In this document: piece after piece, positions 1-7,179 of the stretch | How positions within the stretch are numbered: the first letter of the stretch is position 1 | Layout of the letters: the number at the start of each line of letters is the position of its first letter | NCBI GenBank assembly: GCA_913050645.1 | Contig: CAJXAG010000034.1 | Span: forward strand, 1-11,541 | Source of the DNA: an uncultured bacterium | GTDB lineage: Bacteria; Patescibacteriota; Minisyncoccia; Phycocordibacterales; UBA918 | Reading direction: 5' to 3' | DNA length: 11,541 nucleotides | Translations under genes and position numbers: made by a program | The notes under the pieces: model-generated | The model's database searches: none | What the model was told of the DNA's origin: nothing | What the model saw: only the letters and a program-made list of their open reading frames with translations

Positions 1-463
1 CAATTTGCGTATCCCCCGCCACACCAAAGGTTGCATGTAGACCAGCCTTTATGGTTAGCGTATCACCGGGATCAATAACTCCGGTGCCGCTGGTTAAGGT
101 GATCGAGGTCGCGTCAGTACCGACACCCCATGTGCCACCCAAAGGCGATCCCGCAAGCGAGATCTCGGACGTTGACGCAAAGTCAATATCGCCAAAATCA
201 AGTGCTGAAGGATCAAAACCTGAAGAACCAAAATCAATCACAATTGTTTCACCTGCAGCAACACCATTTGGTGTTGCAAACGTGAATGTATGATCTGCAT
301 TCGCACCTGGTGCTGAGTCAGAGATAACATCACGCAGTGAGGTAAGATCGGCTGCATTGGCTATAACTAAGCCTTGAACACCGAACGACCAAAGCATAAT
401 CGCAAAACCTGCGACTACTGCAATAGTTTTGAGCATTTCGACAGAAAATTCTGTTCGAAACAT
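1..463 (-). CDS. Secreted/surface protein, N-terminal part (runs off left edge)
   Basis: The minus strand stays open from the ATG at 463-461 to the window edge, giving about 154 residues with no stop. A second in-frame ATG at 436-434 starts MLKTIAVVAGFAIML, a classic signal peptide: one Lys, a hydrophobic core, then IANA followed by ADLTSL, so cleavage after ANA is likely. The mature part is rich in Gly, Thr, Ser and Asp and has alternating beta-strand patterns (for example HTFTFATPNG, ETIVIDFGS, SITLTSGTG). This resembles the beta-rich exported surface proteins common in Parcubacteria, but I know no function for it. The start is uncertain: 463 adds MFRTEFSVE in front of the signal peptide, while 436 gives a normal signal peptide length. 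Neither has a good Shine-Dalgarno site. An inverted repeat spans both starts. The complementary strand also carries an open frame (51-293), which I take as a shadow. Confidence 0.75.
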   Translation of the reverse strand, partial: MFRTEFSVEMLKTIAVVAGFAIMLWSFGVQGLVIANAADLTSLRDVISDSAPGANADHTFTFATPNGVAAGETIVIDFGSSGFDPSALDFGDIDFASTSEISLAGSPLGGTWGVGTDATSITLTSGTGVIDPGDTLTIKAGLHATFGVAGDTQI

Positions 464-469
464 ATGCTC
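431..469. repeat. Imperfect inverted repeat over the two candidate starts of the secreted protein
   Basis: The core arms TTTCGACAGAA (436-446) and TTCTGTTCGAAA (449-460) are complementary apart from one extra base. The flanks GAGCAT (431-436) and ATGCTC (464-469) also match as inverted copies, with a 3-nt insertion on one side. In the minus-strand mRNA this would form a hairpin with the upstream ATG in one arm and the downstream ATG in the other. It could affect translation or be a protein-binding site; no partner can be named. Confidence 0.45.
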
Positions 470-763
470 TACGATTTATTCGTATGTAGGTATACAAAAC
501 TGACGAGGGTTACACACCAGTTGTATATGTGTACATTGAGCGGCTACCCAATTCTCATAGTATGAAAACACAAACAGCCCTACGTTGTGCGTACATGCTA
601 CATACATACCCACCATGCAACACTCGGCTAAGTGCTCGCCGCATACGCGACTGCATGACGTAAGTGACACTAACGTCCACCCCACAGTAGGTACTCCTTT
701 ATAGTAGCGCACAAATCGTTTCTTTCTTGTACGGTTTTCCCCGCTCTGGGACGTCGTGCGCAA
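464..763. other. Intergenic stretch, no gene recognised
   Basis: About 300 bases separate the response regulator stop from the secreted-protein start. A 95-codon minus-strand frame (763-476) opens with TTG straight after the response regulator stop, but it is Cys-rich, has no recognisable motif and no lead-in start signal, so I do not call it. There is a small hairpin around 656-677 (GACGT/ACGTC). A possible minus-strand promoter for the secreted gene (TTGGGT, 18 bp, TATACA, around 528-553) is too weak to call. No terminator with a clear T-tract is visible after the response regulator. Confidence 0.5.
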
Positions 764-1153
764 TTATTCCCCCAGGCGCTGGCGTACGTGTGCAACAATA
801 TCCGCAAGACTCTTATCGGTTTTGGAAAGGAAATCGGTCTTCATACCCCCAATTGCCGTTGCGTCAGCGATACGATCCATGTCTGCATGTGCGGTAAGAA
901 TGATAATCGGGACGCCCTGGTCACCTTCTTCACTTCGAATTTGACGCAACACTTCCATGCCGCTTTTCTTTGGCATGTTTAGATCAAGCACCAGCAGATC
1001 AGGATGTTCTGTGTGATACACCTCAAATGCTTCTTCGCCATTTTCTACACAGCGCGTAGTATACCCTTCGCTGGTAAGTATGGTTTCAAGTGCATCGCGC
1101 AAATCAAGCTCATCGTCTGCGATAAGAATTGTTTTTGTTTCCTGTTCGTTCAT
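764..1153 (-). CDS. Single-domain response regulator (CheY-like receiver)
   Basis: This 129-residue protein is a bare phospho-receiver domain with no output domain. All key residues are visible: acidic pair D13-D14 (ILIADDE), phospho-acceptor D57 (LLVLDLNMP), T87 (IIILTAH) and K111 (FLSKTD). Proteins of this family take a phosphoryl group from a histidine kinase and act through protein contacts, as CheY, Spo0F or DivK do. No kinase gene lies in the window. It is the last gene of a minus-strand run after the MgtC-like and DUF1059 genes. The 34-nt gap upstream holds its own -10 box seven bases before the ATG, so it may also be made from a leaderless transcript. The receiver call is secure; the pathway is unknown. 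Confidence 0.93.
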   Translation of the reverse strand: MNEQETKTILIADDELDLRDALETILTSEGYTTRCVENGEEAFEVYHTEHPDLLVLDLNMPKKSGMEVLRQIRSEEGDQGVPIIILTAHADMDRIADATAIGGMKTDFLSKTDKSLADIVAHVRQRLGE

Positions 1154-1160
1154 AGTAATA

Positions 1161-1166
1161 AGTATA
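1161..1166 (-). promoter_or_regulatory. -10 box (TATACT) for a leaderless response regulator mRNA
   Basis: On the minus strand TATACT ends seven bases before the ATG of the response regulator, so transcription would start at or next to the start codon. No good -35 is visible. A 13-bp palindrome (ATCAGA-A-TCTGAT, 1175-1187) lies where the -35 region would be and could be an operator or chance. The same -10/ATG spacing recurs at several other genes in this window. Confidence 0.5.
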
Positions 1167-1187
1167 CGCTATCTATCAGAATCTGAT

Positions 1188-1427
1188 CTAATTATTCTCC
1201 GCAGCTGCTTCCCATTTTTGTTGATACGCAGCAAACATTTTTTGTTGTTCTTCTGGGGATGCATTGTACATACGTGCCACCGCAGCCTGATGTTTCTGGT
1301 CACCTGCAGCAAGCTGTTCCTTTACGTGCGCCTGGCAATTAGCACCAAGCTCCTGAAACGTCTCTGCCGAAACTGCGTGCTCACAATTTTCTGGACCACC
1401 AAGATCCTTACATGACAATGTTTTCAT
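1188..1427 (-). CDS. DUF1059 family small protein
   Basis: A 79-residue protein beginning MKTLSCKDLGG, the signature opening of DUF1059 proteins (KxLxCxDLGG followed by a second Cys, here C15). C6, C15 and C31 are present. The C-terminal half (about 45-79) is helical and rich in Ala, Gln, Glu and Lys (SPEEQQKMFAAYQQKW), and is longer than a minimal DUF1059 domain. There is no signal peptide, so it is probably cytoplasmic. The biochemical role of the family is not established. It lies 20 bp after the MgtC-like stop and 34 bp before the response regulator, which suggests co-transcription. The ATG at 1427 is the only sensible start, since the conserved motif begins right there. Confidence 0.8.
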   Translation of the reverse strand: MKTLSCKDLGGPENCEHAVSAETFQELGANCQAHVKEQLAAGDQKHQAAVARMYNASPEEQQKMFAAYQQKWEAAAENN

Positions 1428-1447
1428 ATAAGTTACTCTAGCACAAA

Positions 1448-2083
1448 CTACGCATCAAACCGAAGTACGGATTTGTTATTTGCAAGCGCCTTACCAATAG
1501 TTGCGCGTTTCGCGGGTGTGGTCTTTGCCATAATATGCAGAACACGCTCCCCAGTTTTATCTTGTGAGCGACGGACGTGTACAACGCGGACGTTTGAGTC
1601 TGCGAAAAGTTTAAGTACCTTTTCTTCTTGTTTATCGGTGTTTTTTATAGTTATGCGGATAGTCAGGAACTCATGTAAACCATCTACCCAGCGTTCAAAC
1701 GGTGGCAAGAACCAGAGGACTACCAAAATTGATCCGGTTACTACCCAAACGAGCTGATACAGACCAAGTCCCATACCCATACCCAAGGAAGCTACCAGCC
1801 AGATCGATGCGGCAGTAGTAAGACCTCTGATACTCATACCATCTTTAATGATGACACCTGCGCCAAGGAACCCTACACCGCTCACTACCGCAGCTGCGAT
1901 ACGTGCGTTATCACGAATTGGGTCACCCATAACATCAGAGATGATGGTAAAAAAAGCAGAACCTGTTGCAATAAGAATCATTGTGCGGAAACCTGCACTT
2001 TTATCATGATATGCACGCTCAAGACCGATAAGGCCACCAGCCAGTCCTGCGAGCAAAATGCGAATGATATATTCTTCTTGCAT
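1448..2083 (-). CDS. MgtC/SapB family membrane protein
   Basis: A 211-residue protein with four to five hydrophobic helices in the first 130 residues and a soluble C-terminal domain (about 140-211, alternating beta and alpha, ACT-like). The MgtC/SapB signature is clear: an early GLIGLER motif (about 17-23), FRTMILIATGSAFFTI, an Arg/Ala segment RIAAAVVSGVGFLGAGVIIKD, then IRGLTTAASIWLVASLGMG. Members sit in the inner membrane. In pathogens MgtC is needed for growth at low Mg2+ and modulates the F-type ATP synthase; in other bacteria the role is poorly known. It heads the minus-strand run with DUF1059 and the response regulator. An extended -10 lies about 33 bp upstream, and no Shine-Dalgarno site is visible. 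Confidence 0.88.
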   Translation of the reverse strand: MQEEYIIRILLAGLAGGLIGLERAYHDKSAGFRTMILIATGSAFFTIISDVMGDPIRDNARIAAAVVSGVGFLGAGVIIKDGMSIRGLTTAASIWLVASLGMGMGLGLYQLVWVVTGSILVVLWFLPPFERWVDGLHEFLTIRITIKNTDKQEEKVLKLFADSNVRVVHVRRSQDKTGERVLHIMAKTTPAKRATIGKALANNKSVLRFDA

Positions 2084-2115
2084 ATAAAGGTTCTAATCTT
2101 AGAGCTATTTACCTC

Positions 2116-2124
2116 ATTTTAGCA
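2116..2124 (-). promoter_or_regulatory. Extended -10 (TGC-TAAAAT) for the mgtC-like run
   Basis: On the minus strand the extended -10 TGCTAAAAT ends 32 bases before the MgtC-like ATG. No -35 close to TTGACA is present at the right distance, as is usual for extended -10 promoters. It is divergent from the promoter at 2178-2205. Confidence 0.4.
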
Positions 2125-2177
2125 TGCACCACTGTGTACCGTTTGTGTCTCTAGTGAATATAAATGTATCAACGATA

Positions 2178-2205
2178 TTGACGTGATACTTATTCATGGT
2201 ATAAA
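2178..2205 (+). promoter_or_regulatory. Promoter of the histidine phosphatase gene
   Basis: TTGACG (2178-2183), a 16-bp spacer and TATAAA (2200-2205) with an upstream TGG make a good sigma-70 type promoter. Transcription would start near 2212. This rules out the GTG at 2183 as the start codon, because that GTG lies inside the -35 box. Confidence 0.7.
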
Positions 2206-2227
2206 TGCTACAGCAAAAAAGATCTTA

Positions 2228-2238
2228 GGAAAGGAGGC
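2228..2238 (+). promoter_or_regulatory. Strong Shine-Dalgarno site deciding the 2243 start
   Basis: AGGAAAGGAGG ends about five bases before the ATG at 2243. It is the clearest Shine-Dalgarno site for an annotated full-length gene here; most other genes have none. Confidence 0.75.
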
Positions 2239-2242
2239 TTGT

Positions 2243-3091
2243 ATGCTCCAACTACTCTTAGCAGCATGTGGTGTAAAGTCAGGCAAATGGCCTGCGAGTA
2301 TCACCATGATTCGCCATGGTGAGTCTGAATACAACGAACTACGTGGTAAAAAGGCCGCCGACCCCCTCTATAAGGAATTCAAGAGAAGCTTTATCAAAGA
2401 TATAAAAGCTTCTCATCCATGGACTCCTCCAGAAGAGGTACACAGTCCCAAAACAAGAGAGCTCGCTCAACAGGTATACCAGAGATATACACTTGCAAAA
2501 AGTGATCACCGGACACTTCTAAACGAGCGTGGTCATTGGCAAGCGCGCCAAACTGGCGCCGCATTAAACCAAATCATTCCAACACCTGACACAGTATTAG
2601 TCTCTCCGTACGAGCGTACGTTGCAGACATTTCGCAGCACGGTTGATGGCGGATTTGATATAGGTGACGCGAGTGTGGTGTACGATAATCGCATCCGTGA
2701 ACAAGAACACGGGCTGGTGATTCTTCACAGTGATAAGTATGTCTATCAGACCTTTTATCCTGAACAACGTCAGCTCTTAGAACGGACCGGACGATACTGG
2801 TACCAACACCTCCAAGGTGAGTCGGTGCCAGAGGTGGAAGACCGTCTGCGCTCTTTGTTAAACACACTCACCCGAGATTATACTGGTATGCATGTGACGA
2901 TGTTCACGCATCACCTCACTATCTTGGCAATGCGTACCATCATCGAACGTTTGACCCCCAAGGAGTTTGTACATTTGGATGAAAACGAGACACCCGTCAA
3001 TCTTGGTGTCACCATGTATAAACAGAATCCCGATGCAGGAAAAAACGGCAAGCTTGAACTCGCCTTCTATAATCGCTGTCTCTGGACCTAA
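2243..3091 (+). CDS. Histidine phosphatase family protein (phosphoglycerate mutase-like)
   Basis: A 282-residue protein of the histidine phosphatase superfamily. ITMIRHGES (20-28) carries the nucleophilic H25; LNERGHWQARQTG (93-105) is the conserved LTxxGxxQA block; SPYERTLQT (121-129) supplies the second Arg; REQEHG (152-157) the acidic residue; FTHH (221-224) the second catalytic His. These enzymes hydrolyse or transfer phosphate through a phospho-His intermediate; the substrate cannot be read from sequence. An insertion of about 60 residues separates the RHG motif from LNERG. The start at 2243 is chosen over the GTG at 2183 because of the Shine-Dalgarno site and because the promoter overlaps the earlier codon. 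The N-terminus (LLLAAC) loosely resembles a lipobox, but there is no positively charged n-region, so I do not call it a lipoprotein. It is a single-gene unit, bounded by its own promoter and a terminator. Confidence 0.87.
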   Translation: MLQLLLAACGVKSGKWPASITMIRHGESEYNELRGKKAADPLYKEFKRSFIKDIKASHPWTPPEEVHSPKTRELAQQVYQRYTLAKSDHRTLLNERGHWQARQTGAALNQIIPTPDTVLVSPYERTLQTFRSTVDGGFDIGDASVVYDNRIREQEHGLVILHSDKYVYQTFYPEQRQLLERTGRYWYQHLQGESVPEVEDRLRSLLNTLTRDYTGMHVTMFTHHLTILAMRTIIERLTPKEFVHLDENETPVNLGVTMYKQNPDAGKNGKLELAFYNRCLWT

Positions 3092-3097
3092 GCATAC

Positions 3098-3128
3098 CCA
3101 CCATCACAAACTGTGATGGTGGTTTTTT
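3098..3128 (+). terminator. Rho-independent terminator after the histidine phosphatase gene
   Basis: A perfect 11-bp stem (CCACCATCACA / TGTGATGGTGG) with a 3-nt loop is followed by six T. It starts seven bases after the stop codon. The -10 box of the next gene begins only six bases after the T-tract. Confidence 0.93.
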
Positions 3129-3130
3129 CT

Positions 3131-3139
3131 TGGTATACT
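3131..3139 (+). promoter_or_regulatory. Extended -10 (TGG-TATACT) for a leaderless SET gene
   Basis: TGGTATACT ends seven bases before the ATG at 3147, so the mRNA would begin at or next to the start codon. Where a -35 should be lies the 3' arm of the preceding terminator, so promoter and terminator share sequence. There is no Shine-Dalgarno site. Confidence 0.65.
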
Positions 3140-3146
3140 GTCCGCC

Positions 3147-3572
3147 ATGGAAACATATGAGTACGGTAGTTATCGCCCTGCAGTTATTGCAAAAAAATCC
3201 AGTGCAGGACTTGGGCTCTTTGCTGCTGAAGACATTGCTAAAGATCAACTCATTATCGAATACACTGGTGATCGAATAGACTCCGATGAAGCAAATAAGC
3301 GTGGTGGCCTCTATCTCTTTGAAGTAAACGAGAACCTCACCATTGATGGTTCTGACAAAAAGAACACTGCACGCTACATCAACCATGCGTGCCAGCCAAA
3401 CGCTGAAGCTGAGCATGAAGTGACTGAAGATCGGATCTACATTCGTGCGGCCGAGGAAATTAAAAAAGGTGAAGAAATCACCATCACCTACGGGCAGATG
3501 TACATTGATGACATCATCAAACCTGCAGGTTGTAAGTGTGCAACCTGCCTCAACCCACCTAAAGAAAAATAA
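3147..3572 (+). CDS. SET-domain protein-lysine methyltransferase
   Basis: A 141-residue stand-alone SET protein. Motifs in order: SAGLGLFAAEDI (19-30, the SxGxGLFA S-adenosylmethionine-binding entry), EYTGDRI (38-44), RYINHACQPNA (76-86, the NHxCxPN core), EEITITYG (109-116, with the Tyr that shapes the lysine channel) and a short Cys cluster CKCATC (129-134) like a post-SET zinc site. SET enzymes methylate lysine side chains with S-adenosylmethionine. Small bacterial members exist, and chlamydial ones act on histone-H1-like proteins. The target here is unknown; a Lys-rich H1-like protein is encoded at 7415-8038. It is predicted cytoplasmic, with no signal peptide or membrane segment. The mRNA is probably leaderless. 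Confidence 0.92.
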   Translation: METYEYGSYRPAVIAKKSSAGLGLFAAEDIAKDQLIIEYTGDRIDSDEANKRGGLYLFEVNENLTIDGSDKKNTARYINHACQPNAEAEHEVTEDRIYIRAAEEIKKGEEITITYGQMYIDDIIKPAGCKCATCLNPPKEK

Positions 3573-3590
3573 TATACGTACTAGACAAAA

Positions 3591-3633
3591 CACAAAGTGG
3601 AGGCCTTGCCTCCACTTTTGTGCGTTATTTTTG
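3591..3633. terminator. Bidirectional terminator between the SET gene and ackA
   Basis: An 11-bp stem (AAAGTGGAGGC 3594-3604 / GCCTCCACTTT 3608-3618) with a 3-nt loop, extended by CAC/GTG across a one-base bulge. T-rich sequence follows on the plus strand and, on the minus strand, TTTGTGTTTTG follows. It lies between two convergent genes, so it can end both transcripts. Confidence 0.85.
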
Positions 3634-3638
3634 GGCGG

Positions 3639-4808
3639 TTAGACTGATTCTGCAGCGGTAACTATCTCCCCCATTTCGTCAGTTTTCAAAACAGCGATAC
3701 GGGCGTTACTTTCACGAGCACCAATCTCTCCTTCGCATCCAATACAAGCTTCGTTTTTTGTTGTATCAAGTGTTATACCAAGCACTGCCAGACCTTCAAG
3801 TACCAATGAGCGCACGTGCGGGTTACGTTCTGCTGCCGTAGCGGTAAGTACCACCGCATCAACCCCGCCCATCTGTACTACATGCGCAGCAATCCAACTC
3901 TGTATCTGGTGTACAAACATATCGACCGCTAACATCGCATTGTGGTCCTTTTGTGCTGCGCGCTCGAGCACCAATCGCAGATCGCGTACACCTGCAACTC
4001 CTTGGAAGCCAGACTGCTTATAGAGGTATTCATATAACGCTTCACCCTCCAACTTCTTCTTTTGGATGAGTGTTGCAAGTACGCCAGCAGTCACATCACC
4101 GCCGCGTGAACCCATGATCATGCCACTGGCGGGTGTATACCCCATGGAAGTCGCAATACTCTTGCCGTCTTTAACAGCTGCAACACTCACCCCGCCGCCG
4201 ATATGACACATAACTACACGCGACGGTATCTCACCAAACACATCAGACAAACGCCGCGTCAATGACGCAAACGATAAGCCATGGTATCCAAATCGCTTTA
4301 TGTCGTATGCTTGTGCATCGTTCCTATCAATACTGATCGCAGCAACATGTTCAGGGATAGTGCTGTGAAATGCAGTATCAGAAACTCCCGCAATAGTCGC
4401 ATGTGCTAATTCTTCTTGTATTGCTTTAATTTCTCCAATCAAACCAGGGATATGCAGTGGTGCAATTGACGCTACCTCTACAAGCTTCTGTGTATACGTG
4501 TCATCTATCAGTTTGTGTGTAGTGAAATAGCTGCCTGGTGCAACCACACGCACCCCAACGCGTTCTATCTCATGTTTTGAAGCAATTTCCCCCACCTGTA
4601 TCAAATGCTCAAGTGTATACGCAACAGACGCCGCAAACTCAGTAGCACGAATATGTACCTGTGGGCTCTTTGTGCCATTTTTGATGTCATTGACCACAAA
4701 ACTCTTGCCGGTCTCCTCAAAGAACAGTACACGCGAAAGTACACCCTCCTTATAGAGTGCATACTTTCGTGACGTGCTTCCAGGATTTACGACAAGCGTT
4801 GTTGCCAT
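3639..4808 (-). CDS. ackA: Acetate kinase (diverged)
   Basis: A 389-residue protein of the acetate kinase family, which interconverts acetyl phosphate plus ADP with acetate plus ATP; normal length is about 400. Conserved parts: NPGSTSRKYAL (8-18), the R87 segment VGVRVV, APLH (116-119), SDTAFHSTIP (143-152, acid D144), RFGYHGLS (172-179, H176), CHIGGGVSVAAVKDGKS (201-217), MGSRGGD (232-238, R235) and a C-terminal TDEMGEI. Odd points: the usual HLGNG has Gly for Asn, and the usual GIGEN adenine-site motif is replaced by TATAAERNP (322-330). It may be an active but diverged lineage version. The ATG at 4808 overlaps the end of xfp by 22 nt, implying translational coupling; an in-frame TTG at 4814 is an alternative. 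With phosphoketolase it forms the energy-yielding end of the pathway. Confidence 0.92.
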   Translation of the reverse strand: MATTLVVNPGSTSRKYALYKEGVLSRVLFFEETGKSFVVNDIKNGTKSPQVHIRATEFAASVAYTLEHLIQVGEIASKHEIERVGVRVVAPGSYFTTHKLIDDTYTQKLVEVASIAPLHIPGLIGEIKAIQEELAHATIAGVSDTAFHSTIPEHVAAISIDRNDAQAYDIKRFGYHGLSFASLTRRLSDVFGEIPSRVVMCHIGGGVSVAAVKDGKSIATSMGYTPASGMIMGSRGGDVTAGVLATLIQKKKLEGEALYEYLYKQSGFQGVAGVRDLRLVLERAAQKDHNAMLAVDMFVHQIQSWIAAHVVQMGGVDAVVLTATAAERNPHVRSLVLEGLAVLGITLDTTKNEACIGCEGEIGARESNARIAVLKTDEMGEIVTAAESV

Positions 4809-7147
4809 ACCCAATCTTTAATTTCTTCTGGATCAGTACCTCGCTCCACAATATACGCTCGATGTTCCGCAAGCTTCTCTTCATACTTTTTCACCAGTTT
4901 ATTCTTCTGCACCATCGTAATTAGCCCTTGCGCTTCAGCAACACCAAATGCTTCTATAGCCAGACTAAAGCGATCTACTTTGTTGCGTACCATCATATCA
5001 AACGGTGTCGTCGTTGAACCGGACTCTTGGTATCCATGCACCTTCACGCGAGTACTACTCAAACCATAATCAAAGAGTATCTGTTTAATAGTCTGTGGGT
5101 AGCCATGGAAATTAACAAGTACTGGTTTGTCGATTGTGAAGTAATAATCAATATCGTGGCGCAAAACCTGATTGTCGGCATCTCCCATTCCAAGTGCTGA
5201 AAGTGACGTAATGTTCACGAATCGAAGGCGCATCTTTGGTATTTCACTATGAATCACATTCAGTGCCGCCAGTGTTTCTTCCGTGAGATAGTCACCGACT
5301 GCAGAAAATACCATGTGTGGATCATCTTCACTGGCAAAGTCCCAAATATTTACCCCTTCGCGCAGATCTTCTTCTGCTTGTCGTACCGTCCGCCAGCACG
5401 GCAACGGGCGCTTTCCCGCAACCATTACATTGATTTCTTTCTTTGAGGAAAGCATATGGCGCATTACCACTAGCGCAGTATTCGCATCTGCAGGGAAATA
5501 CACATTTGAAAAATTTCCTTGGCGTTGCAGCACACCGTCAATAAAGCCGGGGTTTTGGTGCGAGAATCCATTATGTTCCTGACGCCATCCTGAAGAGGTC
5601 AGTATGTAGTTCAATGATGGAATATCGCCACGCCATTTTACGTTACGCGCAATATGCAAAAACTTTGCATATTGGTCAGTCATACTTGAAACAATCTGCA
5701 TGAAAGCCTCATATGATGGAAAGACTGCATGACGTCCAGTAAGCACATACCCCTGCATGAGTCCCTGTAGTGAATGCTCTGAGAGCATCTCAAGCACTCG
5801 CCCGTCCCAAGCTATATCTTTGTCCCACTCTTTATGCGGCCACACAAACGCACGTTTTGTTGCTTCAAAAACTGCACCGAGTTTGTTGGAATACGTTTCA
5901 TCTGGAGACATAATGCGCATATTACGTGTATCAGCATTTTGCACAATCACGTCGCGCAGGTACTCACCCACACGTTCCATTGGGCTAATCTTCCCGCAGT
6001 TCGGATCATCTATCTGACAGGTCGTGGTGTATGCAAGTTCTGCAACTTCAGGAAGTGCAAGCGGCGTATATGCTGCTTCCCCACCCATGGTATTTGGATT
6101 GTCTCCCATGCGACGGTCGGGTCGCGGTACCAGTGAATCAATTGCCGGGTCAAACTTCTCACCGTCAAACAGCTCTTCAAACTTATATGAACGCATCCAC
6201 TCTTCCAGCTGCTGCAACTCCTCTGGATTATGACGTGCACCATCGGCGATCACCTGGTGAGCGTAGTGATTATCTTCGATCTTCTTCTCACCCACATACT
6301 TAATTGAGTTCCATCCTTTTGGGGTACGCAGGATAATCATTGGCCACTTCGGTGTCTGCGTCAGTGTCCCTTCACGAGCACAATGCTGCGTGAAGGCAAT
6401 AGCGTCAACAGAGCTATCGAGAATATGTGCCATGCGTGCATGCACATCTTCCTCAACATATGCATCAACAATATGGGGGTCATAGCCGTATCCTCGAAAG
6501 AGGTCTAAGAGCTCTTCGTCACTCATGCGCCCAAAGAAGGTTGGGCCTGAGATTTTATACCCATTGAGGTGGAGAATCGGGAGCACTATACCATTATGTG
6601 CAGGATCGATAAGTTTATTTAAATGCCACGCGGTTGCGGTAGGACCTGTTTCTGCTTCACCATCACCAATCAAGCATGCGGTAATAAGGTCGGGATTGTC
6701 GAGAATGGTACCAAACGATGTACTCAGTGAATAGCCAAGCTCGCCGCCTTCAAGTACGACCCCTGGTGCTTCTGGGTTTGAGTGGCTCGGAAAACCATAT
6801 GGCCAGCTAAACTGCTTGGACATATGGGCGATGCCTTCGCCGTTGCGTGGAACTTCTGGATAGTATTTTGAAAGTGACCCCTCCAAAAACAGGTTTGCCT
6901 GTACTGCGGGAAAGCCATGCCCCGGACCGAGTACAAACATCATATTGATGTCCTTCTCAACAATGACTCGGTTTAAGTGTGCGTAGGTAAAGTTGATACC
7001 CGGACAGGTACCCCAGTGACCCAGTAAACGCTCTTTAATATGTTCTGGCCGTAGTGGCTCTTCTAATAAAAAATTATCCTTTAAATAAATCTGCGCCGCG
7101 GACAAATAATCTGCAGCACGGACAAACTTCGAAAGTACTTCACTCAT
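4787..7147 (-). CDS. xfp: Phosphoketolase (xylulose-5-phosphate / fructose-6-phosphate)
   Basis: A 786-residue phosphoketolase, full length for the family (about 790-830). It is a thiamine-diphosphate enzyme that cleaves xylulose-5-phosphate (and in many members fructose-6-phosphate) with phosphate, giving acetyl phosphate plus glyceraldehyde-3-phosphate (or erythrose-4-phosphate). Signatures: GHWGTCPGINFTYAHLNR (43-60), GPGHG (74-78), GELGYSLSTSFG (135-146), the cofactor motif GDGEAETGPT (161-170), LHLNGYKISGPT (192-203), HNGFSHQNPGF (525-535) and GKRPLPCWR (578-586). It is cytoplasmic. The stop overlaps ackA, so acetyl phosphate is handed on for ATP formation. The start at 7147 has no Shine-Dalgarno site of its own; a short upstream ORF with one ends on it (ATGA overlap). 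The structured leader suggests post-transcriptional control. Confidence 0.97.
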   Translation of the reverse strand: MSEVLSKFVRAADYLSAAQIYLKDNFLLEEPLRPEHIKERLLGHWGTCPGINFTYAHLNRVIVEKDINMMFVLGPGHGFPAVQANLFLEGSLSKYYPEVPRNGEGIAHMSKQFSWPYGFPSHSNPEAPGVVLEGGELGYSLSTSFGTILDNPDLITACLIGDGEAETGPTATAWHLNKLIDPAHNGIVLPILHLNGYKISGPTFFGRMSDEELLDLFRGYGYDPHIVDAYVEEDVHARMAHILDSSVDAIAFTQHCAREGTLTQTPKWPMIILRTPKGWNSIKYVGEKKIEDNHYAHQVIADGARHNPEELQQLEEWMRSYKFEELFDGEKFDPAIDSLVPRPDRRMGDNPNTMGGEAAYTPLALPEVAELAYTTTCQIDDPNCGKISPMERVGEYLRDVIVQNADTRNMRIMSPDETYSNKLGAVFEATKRAFVWPHKEWDKDIAWDGRVLEMLSEHSLQGLMQGYVLTGRHAVFPSYEAFMQIVSSMTDQYAKFLHIARNVKWRGDIPSLNYILTSSGWRQEHNGFSHQNPGFIDGVLQRQGNFSNVYFPADANTALVVMRHMLSSKKEINVMVAGKRPLPCWRTVRQAEEDLREGVNIWDFASEDDPHMVFSAVGDYLTEETLAALNVIHSEIPKMRLRFVNITSLSALGMGDADNQVLRHDIDYYFTIDKPVLVNFHGYPQTIKQILFDYGLSSTRVKVHGYQESGSTTTPFDMMVRNKVDRFSLAIEAFGVAEAQGLITMVQKNKLVKKYEEKLAEHRAYIVERGTDPEEIKDWVWQQRLS

Positions 7148-7179
7148 CCCGTTAGAGATAGGATATGTTTATGCCTCAT
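7144..7179 (-). CDS. Short leader ORF (11 codons) overlapping the xfp start
   Basis: On the minus strand an AGGAGGGG Shine-Dalgarno site (7194-7187) is followed after 7 nt by an ATG that opens MRHKHILSLTG. Its TGA overlaps the xfp ATG as ATGA. This is the standard layout for translational coupling and would explain how xfp, which lacks its own Shine-Dalgarno site, is started. An ATG six bases earlier (MYEA) is also possible. The peptide itself resembles nothing I know. The Shine-Dalgarno site lies in one arm of a hairpin and the ATG in its loop. Confidence 0.5.
   Translation of the reverse strand: MRHKHILSLTG

Noticed and set aside
476..763. 95-codon minus-strand frame between the response regulator and the secreted protein
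   Set aside because: It starts with TTG directly after another stop, is rich in Cys, Val and Tyr without any domain pattern, and matches no family I know. An AAAGGAG site lies inside it but leads only to a GTG with no better protein.
1175..1187. 13-bp palindrome ATCAGA-A-TCTGAT as a response-regulator binding site
   Set aside because: It is short, occurs once, and starts right after a stop codon. The response regulator has no DNA-binding domain. It is kept only as a note under the -10 feature.
2183..2242. 20-residue N-terminal extension of the histidine phosphatase from a GTG start, giving a possible lipoprotein signal
   Set aside because: The GTG is within the -35 box of a good promoter, and a strong Shine-Dalgarno site precedes the ATG at 2243.
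3009..3593. 194-codon minus-strand frame opposite the SET gene
   Set aside because: It is the antisense of a clear SET domain and crosses a terminator; the translation shows no motif.
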